Below are positions 43,607-52,004 of a DNA stretch of 64,000 nucleotides, piece after piece. The position numbers were made by a program, and so were the translations under genes. The stretch spans positions 1-64,000 of the forward strand of contig JACRKZ010000032.1 of NCBI GenBank assembly GCA_016235455.1, written 5' to 3'. The notes beneath the pieces are model-generated. The model saw only the letters and a program-made list of their open reading frames with translations, had not been told where the DNA came from and did no database searches. The first letter of the stretch is position 1; the number at the start of each line of letters is the position of its first letter. Origin of the DNA: Armatimonadota bacterium. Its GTDB lineage: Bacteria; Armatimonadota; UBA10988.

Positions 43607-44899
43607 ATGACGAAAGAGACTATGACCCAAGACCAATCGCTGGACCAGATGACTCCCTCGCCGGACGATCGCGAGCGGGCCATTCTGGTCGGACTCGACC
43701 GGCCCGGCCTGCATGGCGGGCTGCTCGAACGCTTGGAGGAGCTGTCGCTGCTGGCCGAGACGGCCAACTGCGACACCGTGGCCTCGGTCACCCAGGCGCG
43801 CGCCAAACCCGACCCCAAGACCTACATCGGCAAGGGCAAGGTCGAGGAACTGGTCGCCGCGGTCGAGGAGTACGAGGCCGATGTGATCATCGTCGACTCC
43901 GAGCTGCCGCCCTCGCAGTCGCGCAACCTGGCCGAGGCCGTGCAGCGCAAGGTGGTCGACCGCACGCAACTCATCTTGGACATCTTCGCCCGCCGCGCCA
44001 GCACCCGCCTGGCGCGCGACCAGGTGGAGTTGGCGCTGCTGCAGTACTCGCTGCCGCGCCTCAAGCGCCTGTGGACCCACCTCAGCCGCATCGAGGGTGG
44101 CGTGGGCATGCGCGGTCCCGGCGAGCGCCAGATCGAAACGGACCGGCGCCTCGCCCGCGAGCGCATCCATCGGCTCCAGCAGCGGCTGATCGAGTCCGAG
44201 AAGCAGAAGTCGGTAGCCAGCGCCGGTCGGCAACGACACTTCACCGCCTCGCTGGTCGGCTACACCAACGTCGGCAAATCCACGCTGATGAACGCCCTGA
44301 CCGACGCCGGCGTGTTCGTCGAGGACCGCCTGTTCGCCACGCTCGACGCCACCACGCGCCGACTGGTGCTCGATGGCGAAGAGATCCTGCTGTCCGACAC
44401 CGTCGGCTTCATCCGCGACCTGCCGCACGCGCTGGTGGCCAGCTTCCATGCGACGCTGTCCGAGGTGCGCGAGGCCGACCTGCTGCTGCACGTGGTCGAC
44501 ATCGCCAGCCCCGAGCTCGAAGAGCAGATCGAGTCGGTGCGCACGGTGCTCGAGGAGATCGGCGCCCAGGATCAGGCCACGCTGACCGTCTTCAACAAGG
44601 TGGACGCGCTGGAGGACGGACTCAGCGCCGAGGGCATCGCCAACCGCTTCGGTGGCGGCGTGCTCATCTCGGCGATCACCGGCCAGGGCCTCGACGAGCT
44701 GCGCCAGACCATGCTCGACCGCTCACGGGCGCTGCATCGCCCGGTGGAACTGCTGATCCCCTACTCGGACGGCAAGTCGGCGTCGTTGGTCGAGCAGCAC
44801 GGGCAGGTGCTCGAGCGCGAGTATCTGGACACCGGCACGCGGATGCGCGTGCTGCTGGCACCCGCGGATCTGTCGCGCCTCGAGAACTACGTGCTCTGA
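43607..44899 (+). CDS. hflX: Ribosome-associated GTPase HflX
   Basis: 430 aa. HflX binds the large ribosomal subunit and splits stalled 70S ribosomes under stress. The N-terminal domain has KTYIGKGKVEEL and VVDRTQLILDIFARRA; the helical linker has GMRGPGERQIETDRR. The G domain has G1 GYTNVGKST, G2 around RLFATLDATTR, G3 DTVGFIRDLPHALVASF and G4 FNKVD. A start at 43622 is also possible; neither has a strong ribosome-binding site. It may be co-transcribed with the aminotransferase. The 3' end overlaps the convergent small membrane-protein gene by 13 bp. Confidence 0.96.
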   Translation: MTKETMTQDQSLDQMTPSPDDRERAILVGLDRPGLHGGLLERLEELSLLAETANCDTVASVTQARAKPDPKTYIGKGKVEELVAAVEEYEADVIIVDSELPPSQSRNLAEAVQRKVVDRTQLILDIFARRASTRLARDQVELALLQYSLPRLKRLWTHLSRIEGGVGMRGPGERQIETDRRLARERIHRLQQRLIESEKQKSVASAGRQRHFTASLVGYTNVGKSTLMNALTDAGVFVEDRLFATLDATTRRLVLDGEEILLSDTVGFIRDLPHALVASFHATLSEVREADLLLHVVDIASPELEEQIESVRTVLEEIGAQDQATLTVFNKVDALEDGLSAEGIANRFGGGVLISAITGQGLDELRQTMLDRSRALHRPVELLIPYSDGKSASLVEQHGQVLEREYLDTGTRMRVLLAPADLSRLENYVL

Positions 44900-45177
44900 T
44901 TGGGCAGGCCAACCCAGCGCCGTATCCGTCGGCGGAGCGTCTTGCGCCAGCCGCGGATGGTGCCGATGACCACAGGGCCAGCGCAGAACCAGATCAGGAT
45001 GCCATCGAGCAACTGGCGCGGCTTGATGCGGCGGATCTCGCCTTCCGATGCCCATAGCAGGCTGAGGCCGAGCAGGATGCCGATGGCCAGCGAACCGATG
45101 AGCGCGGGCACGTAACACCAGACCCGGTCCATCCGGCACTGGCGTGGGCTGCGGTCGGCGGGCTCGGCCATGGTCAT
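44887..45177 (-). CDS. Small two-span membrane protein
   Basis: 96 aa, family not recognised. Two hydrophobic segments (VPALIGSLAIGILLGLSLLW and LLDGILIWFCAGPVVIGTI) are separated by a charged loop, followed by a very basic tail (RGWRKTLRRRIRRW). Start at 45177 or 45171, with GAGG overlapping the end of the HAD gene 4 nt upstream. It is the third gene of the DUF4091-HAD operon. Function unknown. Confidence 0.7.
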   Translation of the reverse strand: MTMAEPADRSPRQCRMDRVWCYVPALIGSLAIGILLGLSLLWASEGEIRRIKPRQLLDGILIWFCAGPVVIGTIRGWRKTLRRRIRRWVGLPNQST

Positions 45178-45181
45178 CGCC

Positions 45182-45991
45182 TCACTTGAACCAGCCGCGC
45201 GTGCGCGCGTTGGTCAGCAACTCCCAGACACCCTCGCCAGCCTCGGACTCGGCGACCACGCCGCCGGTGGCGCGCACGGCGGCTTTGATCTCCTCGTCGC
45301 CATTGCTCACCGTGGCGCTCCGCAGGCCGTGCCGGCCGTCGAGCATGGTGATGTCGTTGGCGCTATCACCGATGGCCAGCGCCTGGTCGGGTCGGAAGCC
45401 GCGCGATGCCGCGGCGTGGGCCATGCTGCCGCCCTTGGTGGCGGTGCCAAGGATGATGTGCGCCAGCGTGCGGTTGCGGCTGGTCGTGGCCAGTGGCAGA
45501 TCAGCCGACCACTCGGCCAGTAGCAGACGGGCCTGCTCCGCTCGCTCGGCGTCGGGCAGGTGGATCTCCAGGCCGTAATCGCCCCACAGGTACCAACGCA
45601 CCGGCGTCAGGCCAGCGCTCTCCAGCCGCAGCCGCCAGGCATGTTGCCGCTCGGCCAACTGGCGGGTCAGTTCGGCCATTTCGTCGTAGCGCGCGCGGTT
45701 CCACTCCTCGTCGGGCTCCATGGCATCGTCGCCGATCCAGTAGATGAATGTCTCGCGCGCCACGATGTACGACGGGAACGGGTCGCCCCAGGCCAGGCCC
45801 TGGGGGATGAGCAGGTCGCGCATGTCCCACCATGGCCGGCCGGAGACGATACCGACCTCGACCTCGTGCTCCCGCAGCCAGCAGAGGATGTTCTGCGTAT
45901 GCTCGGGCACGCCGCTCTGGCCGTCGCGGTGGCTGTACAGCGTCCAGTCGAAGTCCATGCCGACCATGCGGATATCGGGCCGCTCGGTCAT
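45182..45991 (-). CDS. HAD-superfamily (Cof/SPP-like) phosphatase
   Basis: 269 aa, cytoplasmic. Motif I D-x-D in VGMDFDWTLYS, motif II Ser in EVGIVSGRPW, motif III Lys probably in the GGSMAHAA region, motif IV in ALAIGDSANDITML. The cap inserted between motifs II and III marks the C2 type used on sugar phosphates (Cof, sucrose-phosphatase-like). The ATG overlaps the stop of the DUF4091 gene (ATGA), so the two are translated together. Possible dephosphorylation of a sugar phosphate made from the neighbour's product is inference. Confidence 0.85.
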   Translation of the reverse strand: MTERPDIRMVGMDFDWTLYSHRDGQSGVPEHTQNILCWLREHEVEVGIVSGRPWWDMRDLLIPQGLAWGDPFPSYIVARETFIYWIGDDAMEPDEEWNRARYDEMAELTRQLAERQHAWRLRLESAGLTPVRWYLWGDYGLEIHLPDAERAEQARLLLAEWSADLPLATTSRNRTLAHIILGTATKGGSMAHAAASRGFRPDQALAIGDSANDITMLDGRHGLRSATVSNGDEEIKAAVRATGGVVAESEAGEGVWELLTNARTRGWFK

Positions 45992-48900
45992 CGGGCCGAC
46001 CCCAATCGCGTCAGCAGATCGCCAGCCTCCAGCCGCAATCGGGCCGGCAGGAGGGGATCGGGCAGCCAGTCGCTGGTGCGATAGCCGCCGGCATTGGGGA
46101 TGACCATCAGGTCGCGCACTTTCTTGAGCAACAGCTCGATGCGCGGCGCCAGCGCCGGCTTGTCCGCCGCCAGCTTGGCCAGCGCGGCGAACACTTCGTA
46201 GTCTTCGATGCCGTCGCGGGCCTGTTCGAGCCGGATGGACGCCACTGGCTCCGTGCGGCCCAACGGCTCACCGGGATAGGCCAGGTAGCCATCACCGTTG
46301 GGGTACCGGATGTTGTAGCTCTTGCCCTCGCCCGGCTCGTCGGCCTGCTGGATGAAGCTGTGCCAGCCATAGCGGTACGGATCGTAGGTGTACCACGACA
46401 GGCCCCAGAACTCGTAGCCGCTCACGTCGTGGGCGAAGCAGTACCAGGGCAGCATCCGCTCGCAAGCGGCGTACGGCGTATCAATCTCCATCTGACCATC
46501 GGTGGTGAACCAGATCTTGTCGCCCGCCCGGCGGCGCGCGGCGATCTCGTCGGTCGGGAAGCAGCCGTACTGACCGACGCCCCAATGGTTGAGGATGCCG
46601 TCCCAGGCCTTGTTGTGACGCCAAGTGCTGCTGTAGACGGTGATGTCGGGCGCCACCTCGCGAGCGTAGCCGATGACCTCGCCCAACCACTTGGTCACCT
46701 CCGGCCGGTCGAAGTGCGGCTCGTCGGAGACGTACAGCGTCAGGTAGCGGCTCCATCCGCGCTGGTGGCAGTGGTCCCAGAGCAGCTTCAGCGCCTGCTG
46801 GTAGGCCGACTTGTACTCGGGCGAAGGATACCGGCAGCCCAGGAAGTCGCGCGGCGGGTAGGCCCAGCCACAGGCGTAGAACACCTCGGGCAGATACGCC
46901 GCGCTCATCTTTAGCTCGTCGAACCGCCGCGTGGCTTCCTTGTCGAAGAGCGTCGCGTCCATGGAGACCTTGCCGTCGCGCAGCTCGAACTTGGGCGACG
47001 GCAGGCTGTCGGGGCAGACCCGATGCTCGGCCATGAACTTCAGCCAGGCGTCGTGATCGCCGCCGGAGCGCAGGTCGTAGATGACCTGCAGCGAGGCCCG
47101 CTCGGGTTGCGTGAACGGCCACACGGTCAGCGTAAAGTCCACGGTCCGCGCGGCGCCGGTGGCCGGCGCAATGACCACCTGGCCCCGGTGCACGCCGGGC
47201 TGAGCGTCGCGCGGCACGGTCATGGTCACCCAGACGGCCTGCGTCTGGTTGGCCCGGAGGTCCAGTGGCTTGTCCAGCGGCAGCAGGTAGTCGGGCCACC
47301 AGCCCTGCCAGCCATCGGTGCGACTCTGACCGTGGGGCTTGAGCCGCTCCCAGGCCTGCGCCTTCTCGTTGAAGTAGCCGCCCGGCTGGAGCACGGGGAC
47401 ATAGCCGACGCGCTCGATCTTCAGCGGCAGGCCGGCACAGGTGGCGCTGAGCTTGACGCCCGCCATGTCGGTGTTGGTGCGCAGGCAAAGCTGGAGCGTC
47501 TCGCGCTCGCCCCGCGTGGCCGCCAGCGGCACGGGCGACGGACCCGCGGCCTGCGGCGGAACCGCGTCGCGCATGGGCTTGACGATCGGGTCGAGCGCCC
47601 ACACGGTGAGCCCGCCACCGGGTCGCGCCCGGCTCTCCATGGCGCCCATGCGGCCTGCCACGGCGCGCCGCAGCACAACGTCGTCGTGCCACACGGTGCC
47701 GTTGTTGTTCATCGTCAGGTGCATCTCGAACGACTTGGTGTCGGGCCCCGAATGCATGATGGAGCCGATGGTGGTCCAGTCGGTGGTGCCGCTGGGCCCG
47801 GTGCCGGTGGACCCGCCACGCTGGCCCGCCCACTCGCCCTTGTCGTCGAGGAAGTGCACGTACAGCGGCGCGGGCCCGGTCAGGCCCTCGGTCTTGACCC
47901 GCGCGGAGTAGAAGTAGTCGGTGTTGGGGTCGCACGGCACAGCCTTGCGCCAACCGACCCACCGCGCCGGCGCGGCCGCCGGGACCACCGAGCGCCCGCA
48001 CCACTCGCCGCGTGCGCCGCCCTTGACCCGCGTGACGCTCACGCCCTCGGCCTGAACGCCCTCGGTGCCGCCCGACCAGGAGGCCGGCTTGTCGCCCGTG
48101 CCGTCCTCGAAGCCGGGGTTGGGCGCCAAGTTGCCAGGCGCGTCCACCAGGTCGGCCATGGTCATGGCACGGCCCGGCAGCTCGACGCCCACGTACACCG
48201 GCAGCGCCAGCCGACAGCGCGCGGGCACATCGATCAGCATGAGGATGCTGTCACCCGAGATCAGATGCGGGATCGGCCGGCTGGTGCGCGGATCCCAGAC
48301 CGCCAGCGGCTCGCCCTTGGGCACCCGCACAGTCAACGCTTTGGCCGGCACCGCCACCAGCGCCGACGCCGCTGCGTCGCCGGTGTTGTAGACGATGGCC
48401 GTGCCGCGGCACCAGGCCTTGGCCAGCGGGCCGGTCGTGGGCCACTCGCCCGGCCCGATCTCTGCCAGCTTGAGCTGCTCGACCGCGCCCACCGTCGCGG
48501 TGACCGCGGGCTTGGCCGCGTCCAGCGCTTCCACCTTGACATCGTCGAACCAGGCCGTGCCCGTGCCAAACAACACAGTGCCGACCGTCAGGCTTTGCGC
48601 GCCGTCGGGCGCGGTGAACTCAATGACCGTCTGCTGCCAGTCGAAAGTGCCCTTGCTCTCGCCCTCAACGCGGTTGATGGCCATGGCGTTGGCGCCGGTG
48701 GCCACATGGATGAACCAGCCCGCGCGGCCCACGACATCGCGGCCCTTGGCCCAGCCGCTGACCCGGTAGCGACGGCCGCCTTGCAGTCCGATACCCGCCT
48801 GGCGCGCGGCGATCCACGTCGATTCCGCGCCGGCGTCGACCTCGACCTTGACGCAGCGCTCCCCGGTGCGCGGGCTTTCCTTGCTCCAGGTGATGCGATG

Positions 48901-49386
48901 CTGTGCGTCGGCGCCGCTCAGATCCCAGGCATCGACCGTGGTCCCGCCCGCCTCGAACGACGCGTTCGCCAATGCCGCCGAGCCCTTGAGATAATCGGGT
49001 ACGGGATAGGCGTCGGGATGGTTCCAGTAGACCCACAGCCGCTGCGAGCCGCCGGCCGGCGCCGCCACCGGCAGCACCAGTCGCGCGCCGTCGGGGATGG
49101 CGCCCTCGGTCAGCCGGCCGTTGGGTCCGCGCAGGTCGAACAGCAACTCCGTACCGGCGTCATCCGTGGCGCGAATGTCCTGCGCCCTGGCGCCCGCCAA
49201 GGGCAGCCCAGTGGCGCCGATCGGCACCTCCACCGGCGCGCCGGCCACGGCCTCGGCGCCCTGGTTGCCCACCTGCACGGCCACGCGCGAGCGCCACAGC
49301 TCGGACCCGCCAAAAGCCAGGTCGGTCGACCAGGGCTGGCCCATCGCCATGCTCGCTGCCGCCACCAGTACCGCCGTCCAACGCAT
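45988..49386 (-). CDS. Large secreted DUF4091 (GH123-like) protein
   Basis: 1132 aa with a signal peptide (MRWTAVLVAAASMAMGQ). N-terminal beta-sandwich domains (about 20-150 DUF2341-like, then carbohydrate-binding-like domains to about 600) precede a TIM barrel (about 770-1090). The DUF4091 tail is clear: GDGYLAYPG, SIRLEQARDGIEDYEVF. DUF4091 is related to GH123 N-acetylgalactosaminidases. The YVSDEPHFDRPE region supplies the adjacent Asp-Glu pair expected at a GH123-type active site. GGAG precedes the ATG at 49386. Likely degrades an extracellular glycan; first gene of a three-gene operon with HAD and a membrane protein. Confidence 0.82.
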   Translation of the reverse strand: MRWTAVLVAAASMAMGQPWSTDLAFGGSELWRSRVAVQVGNQGAEAVAGAPVEVPIGATGLPLAGARAQDIRATDDAGTELLFDLRGPNGRLTEGAIPDGARLVLPVAAPAGGSQRLWVYWNHPDAYPVPDYLKGSAALANASFEAGGTTVDAWDLSGADAQHRITWSKESPRTGERCVKVEVDAGAESTWIAARQAGIGLQGGRRYRVSGWAKGRDVVGRAGWFIHVATGANAMAINRVEGESKGTFDWQQTVIEFTAPDGAQSLTVGTVLFGTGTAWFDDVKVEALDAAKPAVTATVGAVEQLKLAEIGPGEWPTTGPLAKAWCRGTAIVYNTGDAAASALVAVPAKALTVRVPKGEPLAVWDPRTSRPIPHLISGDSILMLIDVPARCRLALPVYVGVELPGRAMTMADLVDAPGNLAPNPGFEDGTGDKPASWSGGTEGVQAEGVSVTRVKGGARGEWCGRSVVPAAAPARWVGWRKAVPCDPNTDYFYSARVKTEGLTGPAPLYVHFLDDKGEWAGQRGGSTGTGPSGTTDWTTIGSIMHSGPDTKSFEMHLTMNNNGTVWHDDVVLRRAVAGRMGAMESRARPGGGLTVWALDPIVKPMRDAVPPQAAGPSPVPLAATRGERETLQLCLRTNTDMAGVKLSATCAGLPLKIERVGYVPVLQPGGYFNEKAQAWERLKPHGQSRTDGWQGWWPDYLLPLDKPLDLRANQTQAVWVTMTVPRDAQPGVHRGQVVIAPATGAARTVDFTLTVWPFTQPERASLQVIYDLRSGGDHDAWLKFMAEHRVCPDSLPSPKFELRDGKVSMDATLFDKEATRRFDELKMSAAYLPEVFYACGWAYPPRDFLGCRYPSPEYKSAYQQALKLLWDHCHQRGWSRYLTLYVSDEPHFDRPEVTKWLGEVIGYAREVAPDITVYSSTWRHNKAWDGILNHWGVGQYGCFPTDEIAARRRAGDKIWFTTDGQMEIDTPYAACERMLPWYCFAHDVSGYEFWGLSWYTYDPYRYGWHSFIQQADEPGEGKSYNIRYPNGDGYLAYPGEPLGRTEPVASIRLEQARDGIEDYEVFAALAKLAADKPALAPRIELLLKKVRDLMVIPNAGGYRTSDWLPDPLLPARLRLEAGDLLTRLGSAR

Positions 49387-49470
49387 AGGGATCTCCGCCT
49401 TCTCAGTTCGCGGAGCGACTCCGGGCTCCTTCCGCGGCGGCTCGCCCCAGAGGAATCGCGCCCGGGGAGT

Positions 49471-49476
49471 CATAAT
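49471..49476 (+). promoter_or_regulatory. -10 box CATAAT 8 nt before a start codon
   Basis: CATAAT is followed by 8 nt and the ATG at 49485. The predicted start is within 1-2 nt of the ATG, so the transcript would be leaderless or nearly so. No -35 match. Confidence 0.35.
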
Positions 49477-49484
49477 GGGAGAGC

Positions 49485-51239
49485 ATGGAAGACCTACCCT
49501 TGACCTGCGATGTCATCGTTCTCGGCGCCACCCCGGGTGGCATCATGGCTGCGGTCGCGGCGGCGCGGCGCGGCTGCAGCGTGCTGCTCCTCGAGCGCAC
49601 GGCCCATGTCGGCGGCCTGCCGGCCAACGGTCTGGGCGCGACGGATATCGGCACGCGTGGCGCCACCGGCGGGCTGTTCCTCGAGTTCGTCGGCCGCATC
49701 AAGGCGCACTATGTCAAGGCCTACGGGGCCGCCAGCGCACAGGTCAAGGACTGCTCCGACGGCTACCACTTCGAGCCGTCCGTGGCCGAAGGCGTGTTCG
49801 AGGCCATGCTCGCCGAGCAACCGCGCATCACCGTTCTCCGGCGCCGCCAGTTCGATAGCGCGCCGGCCAACGTGGTCATCGAGCATGGCCAGTTGCGCGG
49901 CCTGACCGTAACCGACCTGGCCAGCGGGCAGCCCGAGACCTATCTGGCGCAGGTGCTCATCGATGGCACCTACGAGGGCGATCTGGCCGCCGCCGCCGGC
50001 TGCCCGTTCGAGACGCGCCGCGAGAGCGCCAACGAGTATCGCGAGCCGCGCGCCGGCGTGCTGTACATCGGCTGGGGCGCCAAGGAGCCCGGCGCGGGCA
50101 GCACCGGCGCCGGCAGCGACACCATCCAGGCCTTCAACTACCGCCTCTGCCTGACCACCCGCGAAGGCAACAAGCGGCCCATCACCAAGCCGGCCACGTA
50201 CCGCCGCGAGGAGTACCTGAGCCTGATCGACGATGTGGCCACCGGCCATCACACCGGCTCGGGCAACCCGCCCAGCGGGATCGGCTGGCTGACCAACATG
50301 GTCACGCTGCCCAACGGCAAGACCGACAGCAACAACCAGCACCTGGCCTTCCTGAGCACCGATCTGCCCGAGGAGAACTACCCCTGGCCCACGGCAAGCT
50401 GGGCCTGGCGCGACGAGTTCGCCCGCCGGCTGCATGACTACACGCTGGGCCTGCTGTGGTTCGCCCAGAACGACGCGGCATTGCCCGAGGCCTTCCGGCG
50501 GGCCTGTGCCGCCTGGGGCCTGGCCGCCGATGAGTATGTCGACAACGACAACTTCCCGCGGCAGGTCTACGTGCGCGAAGGTCGCCGCGTGCTCGGCGAG
50601 CACCTCTTCACCGCGCACGACGCACTGCCCACGGCGCCCGGCCGGCGCCCGCCGCTGCACGCCGACAGCATCACCGCCAGCCACTACGCGCTGGACAGCC
50701 ACGCCCACCACAAGCGCGAGGCCGGCCGCGTCGGGCTCGATGGCTTCTTCAGCTACGGCACGGCGCCATACACCGTGCCCTATGGCGTCATGCTGCCGCG
50801 CCGGGCCGAGAACCTGCTGACGCCGGTGCCGGTGTCGGGCACGCATGTGGGCTTCAGCACGCTACGCATGGAGCCCTGCTGGATGGCCATGGGCCAGGCC
50901 GCCGGCACCGCCGCGGCGCTCTCGGTGCAGTCGGGCCACAGCGTGCGCGACCTCGACCGCGGCTGGCTGCGCGACGCGCTGCTGCGCGATGGCGCGGTCC
51001 TGGTCTACTTCCGCGACGCGACGCCCAGCCACGGGCAGTTCCAGGCGCTGCAGAAGCTGGCGCTGCGCGGGCTGATCGCGGACTGGAACGCCCGGTTGGC
51101 CGAGCCCGTCACGCGCGAGGACCTGGCCAAGTGGTGCGCCGCGCTGGGCATCGCGCCGCCGGCCGACGTCACACCGGGCAAGAGCGCGCGCGGCGAGGCC
51201 ATGGCCGCGGTGGTGGCGCTAGCGGAGCGCCGCGCCTGA
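49485..51239 (+). CDS. FAD-dependent oxidoreductase (FAD_oxidored family)
   Basis: 584 aa. An N-terminal Rossmann motif VIVLGATPGGIMAAVAAARRG with a downstream acidic residue (LLLERTAHVGG) binds FAD. GATDIGTRGATGGLF and, near the C-terminus, CWMAMGQAAGTAAALS match pfam12831-type flavoproteins, which are common in saccharolytic environmental bacteria. No signal peptide, so cytoplasmic by sequence. Substrate unknown. It is divergent from the DUF4091 operon and convergent with the lipoprotein gene (6 bp). Confidence 0.85.
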   Translation: MEDLPLTCDVIVLGATPGGIMAAVAAARRGCSVLLLERTAHVGGLPANGLGATDIGTRGATGGLFLEFVGRIKAHYVKAYGAASAQVKDCSDGYHFEPSVAEGVFEAMLAEQPRITVLRRRQFDSAPANVVIEHGQLRGLTVTDLASGQPETYLAQVLIDGTYEGDLAAAAGCPFETRRESANEYREPRAGVLYIGWGAKEPGAGSTGAGSDTIQAFNYRLCLTTREGNKRPITKPATYRREEYLSLIDDVATGHHTGSGNPPSGIGWLTNMVTLPNGKTDSNNQHLAFLSTDLPEENYPWPTASWAWRDEFARRLHDYTLGLLWFAQNDAALPEAFRRACAAWGLAADEYVDNDNFPRQVYVREGRRVLGEHLFTAHDALPTAPGRRPPLHADSITASHYALDSHAHHKREAGRVGLDGFFSYGTAPYTVPYGVMLPRRAENLLTPVPVSGTHVGFSTLRMEPCWMAMGQAAGTAAALSVQSGHSVRDLDRGWLRDALLRDGAVLVYFRDATPSHGQFQALQKLALRGLIADWNARLAEPVTREDLAKWCAALGIAPPADVTPGKSARGEAMAAVVALAERRA

Positions 51240-51245
51240 TCCGTG

Positions 51246-52001
51246 TCAGTGCACGCGCACCGGCAGCGTCTTCTCGTACGGTCCGACCTTGACCAGCACC
51301 GAGCCCTGGCCGGACTGCACGCCGACGAACTCGCCATAGGTCGAGATGACGCCGCAGTTGCCGCTCACCAACATGCTCGGCACCACGGTGGGCGGCGCGC
51401 CGCCCAGATAGGCCACGCCGATCTGCCTGGCCATGCCCACGCTGACATCGATGGTCTCGGGCGTCACCTGAATGCCCGTGAAGCCGACCGTGGTGAAGCT
51501 CGTGGGCAGCGGCGCCAGGTACAGGTAGTAGTCCATGCCGCCGGTGATCGTCAGCGTGTAGTACGTCCGCGCCAGGCCGCTGCCCGTCGGCGGCGTGACC
51601 TCCACCCAGTTCGGGCCGGCCACTAACTGGTTCGCGGCAAACGTGCCGTCGCTGCCCGACATGCTGTGCACCGTGCCCGTAGGCTCGGTCTGCGTCACGG
51701 TGCCGCCATTGTCGGTGCCACCCGTGCCGCCACCGCCCCAGTCGGGTGGCGTGGGCGGATCGGTGGTACCGCCGCCGGAGATGACCCGCGACCTGTTGGT
51801 CTTGGGCAGGAAGCGCAGTGAGGCGCCAACCAGCGGGGAGTTGGCGTTGTCGCCGCGGACGATGACGCCCGTGGCCCGACCGAGCCCGCCCAGCCCGCCG
51901 CCCGGCGGAATGCTGCCGCCCGTGAGGCCGGCACAACCCGCCAGCAGGCTGATCGCGACAACCAGCCCAATGGCTGCCAGCACCCGCGGGACTCGGCGCA
52001 C
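51246..52001 (-). CDS. Lipoprotein with carboxypeptidase-regulatory/Ig-like domains
   Basis: 251 aa. The signal peptide ends in a lipobox (SLLAGC), so the mature protein is lipid-anchored at Cys. A Gly/Thr-rich linker (GGGGTGGTDNGGT) is followed by two beta domains: one like the carboxypeptidase-regulatory fold (GTVHSMSGSDGTFAAN) and a BIG2-like domain (IQVTPETIDVSVGMARQIGV). Starts 3 nt after the stop of the XRE-TPR regulator and is probably co-transcribed with it. Function unknown. Confidence 0.75.
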   Translation of the reverse strand: MRRVPRVLAAIGLVVAISLLAGCAGLTGGSIPPGGGLGGLGRATGVIVRGDNANSPLVGASLRFLPKTNRSRVISGGGTTDPPTPPDWGGGGTGGTDNGGTVTQTEPTGTVHSMSGSDGTFAANQLVAGPNWVEVTPPTGSGLARTYYTLTITGGMDYYLYLAPLPTSFTTVGFTGIQVTPETIDVSVGMARQIGVAYLGGAPPTVVPSMLVSGNCGVISTYGEFVGVQSGQGSVLVKVGPYEKTLPVRVH

Positions 52002-52004
52002 GGT

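Noticed and set aside
47023..49503. Open frame of 826 codons on the plus strand
   Set aside because: Antisense shadow of the DUF4091 gene; Ala/Arg/Gly/His-rich with no recognisable domain.
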